DNA from: Owenia fusiformis
Lineage: Eukaryota > Annelida > Polychaeta > Sabellida > Oweniidae
DNA length: 64,000 nucleotides
Assembly (NCBI GenBank): GCA_903813345.2
Contig: CAIIXF020000012.1
Location: 4,879,318-4,943,317, forward strand
Reading direction: 5' to 3'
Numbering within the stretch: position 1 is the stretch's first letter; each line of letters begins with the position of its first letter. This document shows positions 23,967 to 37,400 of this stretch, one piece after another. Position numbers and translations under genes: made by a program. The notes beneath the pieces are model-generated. The model saw only the letters and a program-made list of their open reading frames with translations, did no database searches and was not told where the DNA came from.

Positions 23967-25469
23967 ATGTTGTTGGTGCAACTAACGGGACTAGCTGTCC
24001 TGATAAGCAGCGCATATACCGGGAGGTCGTCTCAAACCCGTTATATACCTCCTGGGCAGGAGTACACCGGTCCGTGTATCGGAGGATATAAAACGTACAG
24101 TAGAAAAGACTGTGTGGATACTTATGAGAAACTTAACAAACAAAACGCATACAAAGGTAAGTACAAACAGGTAGCCGCTTTAAAGTGTGTGCGAAACTAT
24201 ATAGAGTGCGCCGATGTCCGTACTCGGCGACTATGAATAGGCTCAACCAAAGTTTGGCTCCGATATGTGTGTGTCATCTTTTGAGTTGGATCCCACCGGC
24301 GGAATTTTTTGATCAGACTTGATATCTGCCCCCTTGTTGGTTCCCAGATCCGCCCCTTAATCCCGCCTATGACATTTATGGTTGAAAAATAGGGATTGAA
24401 ACCAGCCATAGTTTTCTCCTGATGATGATATTAATATTCATTGAAGTGAAATGTATGTTTCATATATTAGAATCTTACAAAGCACCAATGTGAATGTACG
24501 AGCTGGAGAGCTTGGATATTAATGCCGTTTAGAACGCATGGGTAAGAGGGCAAACACGACTTTGGTACAGATCTAAGACACCTAAAACCAATTTCAAACA
24601 TGTTCCTTTACGTTCTACTGTACCTTGAAATCGAAAGGGTAACCAATGTGAATGTCAGCTAAATTAATTGTTTTTGAAGTTTGGTAAATCATCTCATTAT
24701 GTCCGAAGCAGGAATACATATCATTACCGCAAATCTGATATATAAAATAGTTTCAGGATAAAAATTCAAGCTGACGTATTTTTCATAAAGAATATAGTAC
24801 CAAACCACGAAACATACTAAAAGCAATTTATATTTAACCTATCAATGACATCTCAATAAAGAGTTAACCAAAGCGAACCTAAAGTTGACATACCAATTGC
24901 ACTTTACTTTAAATGTGAATGAGCCCAAGCTTCAGAAAGCGAATCTTTTGCATTTGAATATTGCCTAAAACGAATGTGGTTTTTACATAAGGAAACACCC
25001 AAAGTGAACCTAAAATTCGAATCTAGTCATTGGTAAAACTTTTACCTAAAGTGATCCTACTGATCAACTGTGTAGCCCTCAACGTTTTATGCCTGATGTT
25101 AACGTTCATTGTTGGTTGATGTAGGATTGAGCATACAGCAGTATGCATGGCAGTGTGATCATATGTTCAAATGGTCGGCTAGCGCGGCGAACAAGACAGG
25201 AGCTGGGTCAGGTTTCACAAGTAGCCAGTCGAATTGGCTAAAAGGACTTTTAAACCATCTAGTAGATGCATTAAAAGGATCCAAGGTAATATATTACAGG
25301 AGGAATATTACATTATGAACGCTTTAGTAAAGAATAAATAAAATTATTATATCACCACGGTGTTATAGCATGACGGTTACGTCACCTCTGAAAACGAGGT
25401 TGGCACTACGTTCACTGATTTATCCAATAAAATGGCCGCTATGGAACAGAAAACTAAGGTTGGTGCATT
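23967..25469 (+). CDS. 5' exons: signal peptide and N-terminal region (probably of the tyrosinase gene)
   Basis: Exon a (23967-24156) starts at ATG 23967; an upstream GTG is not used and tttaacttcag suggests a preceding 5' UTR exon. It encodes MLLVQLTGLAVLISSAYTG, a clear signal peptide, then a segment with two Cys. It ends at AAAG|GTAAGT in phase 1. Exon b (about 25120-25287) begins after ttgatgtag, reads GLSIQQYAWQCDHMFKW and ends AAG|GTAATA in phase 0. Exon c (25380-25469) reads HDGYVTSENEVGTTF and ends AAG|GTTGGT in phase 0, which fits the phase-0 start at 27061. A block at 25991-26038 after ccctatag could be a fourth exon ending in a stop, in which case this would be a separate small secreted protein of about 160 residues. 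Confidence 0.6.
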
Positions 25470-28400
25470 ATTTTCTGCTACTGTGTATCAATGAAAGGAT
25501 GACCGATTTATGTAAGCATCGCATTCGGTGATGGATTTAGTAATGTATATTTTGAACGTAGTCTTTGCAAATTGATGCCCGGGGATAACATGAAATAAGC
25601 GAAAAACTGTTGAGTTTGAAATTCAAAACTACACAAAATTTAGTAATTTGTTTATTTTTGTCGTGAGGGTATGGTCTACAATTCCTAACGACCTCGGGGT
25701 ATATAGATGTAACCTGCATACGATCATAAAAAGCCAATTGAGCGTTGGAAACCACCTAATATGTTCTACTCAAGCAATAACAAATGTACTTTGAATTAGC
25801 GGTTACGGAAAAAATTGATGGGCGGTTACGCGAACCTCGTTCAAATATGTATCCCCGATTCATTGTTATTAATTTTGTCGTATTCATTAGTACTTGATGC
25901 TAATTCTTCTTTTGCCTCTTCATTGCTATCATTTTGTCTTTCATTGGTTTCATAAATAAAGCAAGACACACTTTTTTCCTTGCCCTATAGAGGCTCAAAC
26001 AAGAGCATCTCTCGCGAGTCCTGAAAACAAAAATATAAGCAATTCAATATTTCATTTCTTACCCATTTTAACAATGACTTGAAAGGTGTACATGCACGTA
26101 TAACACCGTGATCACTATCTAGCTAGTAACTGTATGAATGGTCAAAACTAGGTCACATGTCATGGAATCTCTGACGGTTATTTCAATGGCCTTGCTTATC
26201 AGATAAGTAACACAAAAATTAGCTAAACGTTCGATTAAAGTCTTTGTTGACTGGATGAAAGTGGGAACGATATAGACTTGAGAAATGTGCAAAGGCATGA
26301 ACTGAATACAAAGTTATTAGTGTTTGTTAAGTAAGAAATCTATTTAAAACAAAATACTATGTTTTTATATATACCAGAACTTGTCTGAGGTATGTCTGTT
26401 TCGAATGTTTGAATGAATGGAGGTGGTGTGAAAGTGGTTTAATATTTTATCTTTGCCTTGTTAAATGTATTATTTCATGTTTGATTCAATAAAAAAAGAA
26501 ATCAAGACTAGACATGGATCATTGTAGAGCCATACACGATGTCGAATGTCATGGAATAGACCTTAAAGTGACAGACAGTAACAAATATTTACTCTACTTT
26601 CAGTACATACCTGTGATACTTTCACAAGATGATATTCCACTAGCCATCCGGTCTTCGTGGAATATCACTTGTGAAAGATGTACAGGTATTCATTCACCTC
26701 AATAGAGTGAAATTATTGTTCAATACCTTTCCAAAAACTATGGCAATTAATTACACGACCCGATGTATCATGGCCATAATATCACGACGATTCTTTTGTC
26801 ATCACAATAACTGGATCTGGCTTTTTTTATTTTGCTGGAATATGTATGGCTGGTTACTTTCATTATAGACAAGTATATAAGCATGTTGCAATGTCATGCT
26901 TTTATATCGTAACCAAGATCTCAATTCTATGATGAATGACCTCATTTTATCTTGGCCATTGTCAAATGGCTGCGCAAGTTTTGTTCTTCACAGATTTTTG
27001 TTCTTCACTGTGATTTCATCACAGACAATTACAAATTCTCTCCTTATTGCATCCTGATAGCCATCGAGAAAATGCCATGAATTTTCAATTGGTACACGGA
27101 AAGAATATCGCGTAGCAACAGCGTCTGAACGGGCGGAATTCCACGAAGCCATCAACCTGCTTAAGGCGGATATGCTTCCGGGACCGCTTGGTACCACCAA
27201 CAAGTACGACACATTAGTTTCGTTTCACCATGGATCTGTCGCTTTGGGGGCACATGGCGGAGCAGCTTTTCTACCCTGGCATAGGATCTATTTGATAATG
27301 TATGTATTTTTCATTTTGTATCCGATCATTCAAATTAAAGAGCGTTGCTAAAGTTATCGAGTGTAATGGTGATAGCAAATCGACTACTCATTTATTTATG
27401 GCCGAAATGTGCGTTTAGTTTAAAGCAATTTTGGACAATGAGCTTTCTTAAATGCAGACGCATATCATCTTAAGTATGTTTGGTAAAAGTCTGAAGTTCA
27501 TTTTTATCACCAGCTTCCTGTTAAAATCGTTTCACCACGAGAAGGAAATAAGCGGTCCATGGAACCTAGATTATATTTTCATGTAATATATTAACCTCCA
27601 CTATTTGCCTATGACTGATCTACGTCATGCTATATCATGCTCACTAATTGGTCGAATAATGTGTATTGTTCATATCACTTACACACATAAAGAGGATTGC
27701 AATTTTGAATGAATCGTTAATACATTTGCTTAACAGGATTGAAATTGCATTGAAGCAAAAAAGGTCGGGTGTTTCTTTACTTTATTGGGATTCAACCATT
27801 GAACAAGGTTTACCGAATCCTCTTCTGTCCAATCTATGGGGGCCGACAATGTTGGGAAATGGTGATGGTGATGTAACAACGGGACCTTTTGCCAACTGGA
27901 CCGCCACTGATGGTAGAAAACTTACACGCGCTGCTCAAACCATCCCAAATGAACTCACTACACCAGCTGATATCCAGACAATTTTGGACAAAACAAGATA
28001 TGATGAAATAGCATGCGGCTCATTTGAGTGCATGCTGTTGGAGAATATACATGGAAAAGCCCATAACTATGTTGGTGGACACATGGGAGATATCTTTTTC
28101 TCACCCAATGACCCAATTTTCTGGATGCATCATACCTATGTTGACTGTATCTGGGAGGAATTCAGACAAAACAGCCAGGAAACAAATGTTGCTACCGAGT
28201 ACCCGGGTAGCTTTGGACAACCACCCCATCATCCAGAAGCGTTGATGGCGCCATTTAATGACTGGGTCGCATCTGTCAAAAACATTGAAGGGTTGAATAC
28301 GTTTATTACATCAGCCTGTTATAAGTGCGATCGGCGTCCGAGATGTCCTGATTGCAGCAACACTCCTAATTTGTATTGTGACAGGTCTGACAACCGATGT

Positions 28401-31400
28401 AAGCCATATATAAATCCAAATGACTGCGGAGAAGGTACGGCACTAGTCCCTGCAGTGATCTATTGCGACAAACCTGTATATGGGAACAAAAATTACGGGG
28501 TGAACGGAGTCTATCTTGAAACCGAAGGTGTAAGTTATAAAGGGCGGAACCAGGTTTACTACTTTGGTGATTACTATAATTACTATAACATACCACGATC
28601 ATCGAACCCTTCAAATTATAGGCCAAAATATGCTGGGTATTTTCCAACTCGTCGCCCAAGAACGAAGTACTCTGCGGCAGGTCGTAAAAAGAGACAAACG
28701 GCAAGTGTGCAATATCGACCAAAAGCTTACACATCAGATGGACGCCAATGCAAAATTGAATGTTTCAAAGGATACAGGGGACAGACTCCTACGTATGGTG
28801 CTTGCCCCAACAGCATTTACATCAGAGGTACACACTTTGTTTTATATTTTATGTTAGTCACACCATATACCTGTAATGACCTTCGATAGCAAGTCGCTGC
28901 TTCAGTCTCTGCTGTAGTGGCTAGCCTTTATGGCTCTGGGGTAGAGCGTCTAACTTTGAGAGTGGAAGGTCCTGGGTTCGATTCCCGTACGGGGCATTGA
29001 ATTTAGCACATTCTCTTTCGAGTCTAGTATCTGGCTCGGTACACTACAGCTCCCCGACGAGCGTGCCCAAGGGTCGCTACATTGGTGTCAGAAGTGGGAT
29101 TGCCCTTGTGAATCAGTTACGACGGGACGTCATCTTCTAGGGGGGGGAGGTGTAATTACCTTCAATAGCAAGTCGCTACTACAGTCTCAGCTGTAGTGGC
29201 TAGCATTTATGGCTCAGGGGTAGAGTGTCTGACTCTGAGAGCGTACGGAGCATTCTCTTTCGAGTCTAGTATCTTGCTCGGTACACTACAGCTCCCCGAC
29301 GAGCGTGCCCAAGGGTCGTTACATACCCATGAGAATAACAACATAGTATTCAAACATTTACGATATCCAATTGTGCCTTCTGGGTACTGAAAACCCAGTT
29401 TATGTATCACTTGACTTTAAAAAATATATTTGTATAGGTTTGAATGCAATTTTAGAGAATGCTGCGACGAAACTTCAAAGAGGGAAACGGGCAGTTGATG
29501 ACCAATCGTCTTTTATTGATGATATTGATAGTGCTTTTGACCTACCAGAACCACGTTCCGATGGATTGTCTGGCCAACGACCCGCAGAATACTTCCAGGT
29601 CAAATGTCCATGCGACTTTCAACAATACACATACTGTCCAACTTATAAACCCGGTGATGAAACTAAAGGTAGTTTTGAATACATATTTTTCACAAATAAA
29701 CATTTATATATTGTGTGTCAATCAATACCGTGGTTTTCAGAGTACGTATTGTCAAGATATATCTTATTCCCTTGTATTTCCAATGGATTGAGATTACTCA
29801 AATTTTTATTTTGACTCCAAAGACAGCCCAAAAAGGGCGACATTGGAGCTTACAACACTAATTAAAACACCCTAGTTAAAGCAGTGCAATTTCGTATTAA
29901 TTGTTACGTCACCGTCCTGATCATTAAATGTAAACTTACATTATTTGTTTGTGGTATTGTAGTACAAGGCTGTAGATGGAGCGCTTGGTCAAAATGGACT
30001 TCATACAGCACATGTTCTGTATCATGTGGAAGTGGTTTCAAGTCTAAGATACGTAGTAGGACTAAACAATTCAGTAATGCATATACTGGCAGTTGTGAAG
30101 GAAAGTCTGTAGAGACATCTACATTTGGATGTTCCAATCCTCCAGGCCCAGGTTGTAACGGACCTCTAGGTAATATATTTAATTGAGTTACTTGAGAAAT
30201 ACAGACCAAAGGGCAGGTGTTATATCGACGTATACATACTACAGGGCTAGGCACAAACGTTCTCTGTACCCCGAACGCCCGAAAGGAGTGGGGGAGGGGG
30301 TTCGAAAGCTATATTGTGCTTAGCCCTGAGAGGTGTATTCGTCGATATTACACGTGCTCTGAGATCTACATTACGATTCGAACATTCATTACGACGGCCT
30401 GCCGTTACAACGTCACATATTACTCGTATTACCAGGGGTAGTGTTGACGAATATACCCCGATTGAAATTTTGAATTTGTTCACAGATTATAGAATAGGTG
30501 AATACAGTCCTGTTCGAATCTACAATTGTAAAGTTTCTAAATAGCTGAATAACGATGACATAATAGATGTCACCCTTGTTTGTCTTTGATTTTCATGGGC
30601 CACACCTCCATTCAGTTCATGCTAGAAACTTGCAATAGTCACTTAATTTCATGATTTGTCAAAAAGTGTTGGTTGAATCTGTCTGAAACCCGAATGGCAT
30701 ACTATCGGATGATACTGTTAATGTACATATTGTGATTAAACATGAAAATGTTGGTTGTCATACGAATAAGCCAAGGTTTTGATGAATCTTAGCATTGCAC
30801 CAATTGGAGATTTGGCCGAAGTTTTTTTAAATGTCATGGAAAATGATTAAAGATTCTCGCAATCTTTATCCAATCAGCGTTTGCGAGTGTGTCGGCTCGC
30901 GTATAAAAGGCGAATCCAACTCAAATCCATGCAGGGGTGTATGAGGTACTCGAATAGGAAAGAGCTCATGAAATCTGAATTTATATGCACATGGTCAATG
31001 TTTACACATGTTTGGAGTTATTGAAGAAAATGTGATATGGGTGTGGTTCCGAATTTGAAGTCATTGTTGGAAAATATGATTTTAATACGTGAAATTATAT
31101 CTATAAATATAGCACTAAAAATAACAGTACGCATGAAGTACATGTGTGATTGTGTTCAGAAATGTTTGAAACCCTTACGGAAAATTCTGTCTGCATTTTG
31201 TCACCATTGCTCTTTCTTCCCGCATTCTAGTGCTGTTTGAATGAATATATTAATTAATGTATTTCTAACTAAAACATATCACTTTTTTTTATAAACCACA
31301 AACATTTAGATCTTTAAAAAAATTATTCATTACTTGAGTGAGCACGATATTCAAGGGTTACTAAGTTGACACAGTAAATGACCACTGATATTGTGTTAGT

Positions 31401-34400
31401 CCATGCACACAGCGTACACCCCTAACTTTCATAGTGAAGTGACCAATTGGTTAATTATGTTTACGTTTTAATGTGTTTTGGGTTCCTTGTTACAGCAAGG
31501 GGGGCCAGTTAAGTAGACTAACATGTTTGCATGGCAAATTTTGATCGAATATGTGAGACACTTTAAATTACACAACTGTGTAAATCAAACTAAATTATTG
31601 GAGAAAACTTGTCACTGAATTCAAATATGCTATCAAAAATAAAGAAAAGTAAGTCATTAGAGGTTAAAAGTGCAAATCTCTAAAAATCTCATGAAAAGAC
31701 GAGATTTAGCGAGATTTTAAAGCTATTTAGAAACTACTCTATTGTGTTGACCCCTATCAGTGTTATCTTCATATTGAAATTATGATTTATCCTCACATTT
31801 TTATGCTCATCCATAAATCTAATTTTTCAATGAGTAGATATTTACTTATTTCGGAATGCTTTTCGAAAATTTTCTCCAATGTGCTATATAATCGCCTTAA
31901 TGCATTTGTCAAATCAAATAATATCATTTCACAAGACCCGGCAGGTTTTATGAAGAAAGCAAGAACGACCGACCATATATTTATAATTCGGTCTCTTTAT
32001 TTACAAACATGTTCATCAAATAAAATTAAATATAAAATTTAAAAAAATATCTATAGCGATCGTGTGCTACTTTGATTTTGCCAAACTTGCCATCAGGGTG
32101 TAAGTGGAGCCCTTGGATGTGGAGCGGATACACCGAATGTTCAGTAACGTGTTGTACTGGGACAAAAAGTAGAGTCCGCACCAGGGTCAGATTACCAGCA
32201 GCCTCGGGCAGATGTTTAGGCAACTCACAAGAGACCTTTACCGAAAAATGTGACAACCCTTGTGGTAAGTTCTTAACATTTTATTTACGAAATTACTCTC
32301 ACCTTTATAAAATAAATGCAACATACATGTATGTATGTATTATCATTGTATATCGTTCCAGGCTGTACATACAACCGACGATTTTATGCAGAGGGAATCT
32401 CATTCCCGTCAACTGATAGATGCAACAAGTGTATGTGCAAATGCGGAAACGTTCTCTGCACTGAGAAATTATGTAATTAGTTTTTTGTGGTAGTATCAGT
32501 TCATAGTTATATATCATAATGTAACATTGGGGAGGTTAAGCTACAAGTTTTAATAGATCTTGTACGTGATCATGTAATACTTATTATGACCACCAGGGAT
32601 TACTGTCCTCTCCTTAATTGGTTTTTCCAATGCCCTAATTAGAACTATTTTCCATATACTTCTTTATTCTGATTCTAACAGTTTGCCGTCAGGGAGCCTA
32701 GTTAGTACAATTAAATGATAATTTAATTAGCCTTGTTAAAGGGATATGTTTCATAAATTACTAAGAAACATCCCTTAATTAGCTTAATTAAGCTAATTAT
32801 CTATTGATTCTTATTAAATAAATTAAAGTGGGGCATACGCCCTAAATATATTTTTTTTGGCTTACCTTATTATGTTCAATTGTTATCTATTTTACCCTAT
32901 ATTTCTTGGTCCAAGGGTGGGTTGTGGGTTGTTTTCAGTAGTCATACTTCTTTGAAGTTCAGTGTAATAATGAGGTCCCAGTTACCTCGTGACCTTGACA
33001 TCAGTCACGTGATCTTTGTCCAGGGGATGGATCATTCTTACCTCATTTATTCTTTACTTTCATATGTTCTACTCCCTTCAACAAACTGTTTATAATTTTA
33101 TAAATCCAATTATTGCATAATTAATATATATTCGATAGGACAAGCAATTACAACCAAGGGGAAAAGTAATTTCTAGATAACGACGTTTATCAATTATTCG
33201 ATTATTCAATGATTACGGCATAAATAATGTAACTATATATACAGGGTGGTTCAAAAAAATTGGAACATTTGTTAATTGGACACAAAACCTTTCCTCTAAA
33301 ATGCACCAAAATATCACTGAGTATAGTTCAGTCACTTATCTCTCTGATGTAAAGTTTATAGGTGCAAACCAAAAGTTAATGCATTGAACTAGTCAATGTT
33401 TGATATGATCCCCTTTTCTTAAATATACACTTGTCAATTTCGCAGCTACTTTTCAAGTATTCTTTATTTCAAAGCTTTAATGAACATGTTGATTCGTTGC
33501 TATACACATTTTATAAAATCATATTTAGTTGACATGAGGTATTAACATCCATGGTTTACTGGAAAACTATTGTGTTATTGTCAACTTAAGAATACCCCAA
33601 ATCATTATTTTTATTTAAGAGTAGGAAAAAAGAACATGTCAGAGATGAGTGATTGCATAACCCATACAGCAAATCATTGTTTCCACTTTTCAGTAGAGGG
33701 GAAACTGACTAGTTATTTACAAGGCTTTATTAAAGACCACCTCTAAGCACATAATATAATATATCATTTGTGTTTTGGGAAACTCCTTTATGATATTGAT
33801 ATACATATATTGATATATTCAATGAATATTATTCATACTATTACAAGAAAGGGGAGGGGTTTCATTTACCAGTCAAAACAGACTGCCTTGGCCTCTTTCT
33901 GGAGAGTATTCAATCAGTAATATATCCAACAGTAGCCATCAAAATATGCTCGATACCCATCAATTTGGGTAAAAAATGTTGAATGTGTTCATATATTTGA
34001 TCTTCAAAAGCAAACATATAAGTAGTTTGTTCAAGCAGAATTTTTAATCAAGATGGCTTGGACAAAATCAAACGAACAGCAAAGTGAATGAATCATTTCA
34101 AAACTGAGTCCCAGGCTTCAACTTGTAATTCAGGAGAAAAGGGGTCATATCAACGATTCTCTAATTTAATGCATTAACTTTGTTGTTTGCACCTATAAAC
34201 TTTACATCAGATAAATAAGTGATTGAACAATACTCAGTAAAATTTTGGTGCATTTTAGAGAAAAAATAACGATTTTGAGTTCAATTATCAAATGTTCCAA
34301 TTTTTTGGACCACCCTGTATATATCAATATTCAGATTCTTGATAAAGCTGATAGGATAACCGGTGAAACGTCGGAAATAAATTACATTATTCTCTGAAGT

Positions 34401-37400
34401 AGATGAACTTTTGTTGATATAAACAATTCTATACGCTCATGAACAAGTTCTATTAAAACGTGTAACTAAACCTCCCTATTGCACACGTCTTCAGGCTGTA
34501 CGTACAAGGGGCGATTTTATGCGGAAGGAAGCTCAATCCCATCAACTGATGAATGCAACACGTGTTCGTGTAGAGGCGGAAAGGTTGTCTGCACAAAGAA
34601 ACAATGTGGTTGGTTCTTTTGTGTGCTTAATATTTACTTATTGGTTATATATATAAATATCAATTCTATCACATGATAACTATAATTGGAGTAACAATAT
34701 GATAGCGTGGTTACCGATTAGGGAAATGTAAAAAAATGATTATGCCTTGTTACCCTTGTATGTTTGTGGTGCTAATAGGTTGTAGATGGAACAGGTGGAG
34801 TCGTTGGAGTTCATACAGTAGTTGCTCTGTAACTTGCGATGATGGTAAACAGATTAAATCACGCACCAGGACTACACGACCTTCACGTAATGGGAAATGT
34901 CTCGGCAATTCGCAAGACATACGATCTAGAAAATGCACCAACCCTCCATGCGGTAATAATATAGTTTCTAAATAGCTGAAAAGTGCTGATATAATAGATG
35001 TCACCCTTGTTTGACTTTGATTTTCTAGGGCCAGACCTCCACTCACTCCAATGTAAGAAACTTGAAACAGTCACATAATTTCATGAGTTATCAAAGAGTG
35101 TTGGTTGAATCTGTCCGAAACTTGAATGGCATACTATTGGATGACCCTGCATGATTAACCATGAAAATATTGGTTGTCTTACGAATAACCCAAGGTTTTA
35201 ATAAATTTCAGCATTGCACCAATGGAGATTTGGCCCAAGTTTTCTTTTAATGTCATGGAAAGTGATTTAAATGACCTGTTTAAATCAAAGCTAAAATTGG
35301 AGAAAATTTGTCACTGAATCCAAATATGCTATCAAAAATAAAGAAAAGTAATTCATTAGAGGAAAAAGTGCAAATCTCTTATAATCTCATGTAAAAACGA
35401 GATTTAACGAGATTTCAAAGCTATTTAGAAACTCCTCTATTGGCTCATCCATTTATATAGCGACCCTTGTTTATCACTTTGGGGACATTTTGAAGCCGTG
35501 CATAGATTTTTGAAATACCGGAGTCCCTTGTATGGCTTTTTGGTGTCCTCTCATCTTTTTGAAACCTTTTGTAGCATTTGGGTCTTCGGGTCACCAATGG
35601 TCCTGTTAATCTGGGGGTATCATTGGGGGGGGGGGGGTCAGTCACCTGTATGGCTTTTTGGGTGATTGGGGCCTTTGTTAACAAAAGAGGTCAAATTAAC
35701 TACATGTTCCAAATCAGAATTCTAGAAAACTTTCGACATCACAAATATATCAAAAATGAGCCTGGGCACAGAAAAGGGGTCTTTTAACAGATATATTTCT
35801 ATTATCTTAAAAGTACAAAGAAACTTTTTAAATGAGCCATGTCTTTTGACCAAGATGACAGATCTAAAATGATGGATGCGAATTTAGCACAGTTCCTTCT
35901 TAATTTTGGGTATATTTGTGCTCTGTGGGCTCAAATACAGAAAAACAACTCGACACCGAAATGAGCCAAATATTTATTTAATATATATTAATTATAACTT
36001 GTTACTCGTCGGAAGTAATTATTTTGTTTTTTTCATTTAATAATGCCGGGGTGGGATGCATCTATTACAACAATGATAGATTTTACGAGTAAAATGATGA
36101 GAAAATGTATTGGCTGCTAGTCATTGACTATGACCCATATCAGTGTTGTCTTCATATTGAAATTCATTTCCTTTTACATTTTCACTGGACCTATGGTGAT
36201 CGTGTGCTACTTTTATTTTGCCAAACTTGTAATCAGGGTGTAAGTGGAGCCCTTGGGTGTGGAGCGCATATACCAACTGTTCAGTCACGTGTGATATCGG
36301 CACAAAAAGTAGAGTCCGCACCAGGGTCAGATTACCAGCAGCCTCAGGCAGATGTGCAGGCAACTCACAAGAGACCTTTACCGAAAAGTGTCATAACCCA
36401 CCTTGTGGTAAGTTCTTCAAACGTTTTTCAAGAAATTGCTATTGCCTTAATAGAATAAATGTTGCGTTCATACTATTATCATTGTATATCGTTCCAGGGT
36501 TTACGCACAGTTCCTTCTTAATATTGGGTATATTTGTGCTCTGTGGGCTCAAATACAGAAACACAACTCGACACCGAAATGAGCCAAATATTTATTTAAT
36601 ATATATCAATTATTACTAGTTACTCGTCGGAAGTAATTATTTTGTTTTTTCATTTAATAATGCAGGGGTGGGATGCATATTACAACAATGATAGATTTTA
36701 CGAGTAAAATGATGAGAAAATGTATTGGCTAGTCATTGACTATGACCCATATCAGTGTTGTCTTCATATTGAAATTATGATTTATCCACACATTTTTATG
36801 CTCATCCATAAATCTAATTTTTCAATGAGTAGATATTTTATATGATGAGAAAATGTATTGGCTAGTCATTGACTATGACCCATATCAGTGTTGTCTTCAT
36901 ATTGAAATTCATTTCCTTTTACATTTTCACTGGACCTATGGTGATCGTGTGCTACTTTTATTTTGCCAAACTTGTAATCAGGGTGTAAGTGGAGCCCTTG
37001 GGTGTGGAGCGCATATACCAACTGTTCAGTCACGTGTGATATCGGCACAAAAAGTAGAGTCCGCACCAGGGTCAGATTACCAGCAGCCTCAGGCAGATGT
37101 GCAGGCAACTCACAAGAGACCTTTACCGAAAAGTGTGATAACCCACCTTGTGGTAAGTTCTTCAAACGTTTTTCAAGAAATTGCTCTTACCTTAATAGAA
37201 TAAATGTTGCGTTCATACTATTATCATTGTATACCGTTCCAGGGTTTACGCACAGTTCCTTCTTAATATTGGGTATATTTGTGCTCTGTGGGCTCAAATA
37301 CAGAAACACAACTCGACACCGAAATGAGCCAAATATTTATTTAATATATATCAATTATTACTAGTTACTCGTCGGAAGTAATTATTTTGTTTTTTCATTT

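Noticed and set aside
26514-26705. Frame of 63 codons as an exon
   Set aside because: It is the translation of a hairpin repeat, with no coding similarity.
28906-28998. A tRNA gene
   Set aside because: The B box and A box are good, but the acceptor stem mispairs, there is no proper anticodon arm, and the segment repeats as part of an LTR. It is a tRNA-derived relic.
30882-30910. Promoter of a new gene
   Set aside because: CCAAT and TATA are too close together and no start codon with coding follows within 1 kb. Kept only as a low-confidence site.
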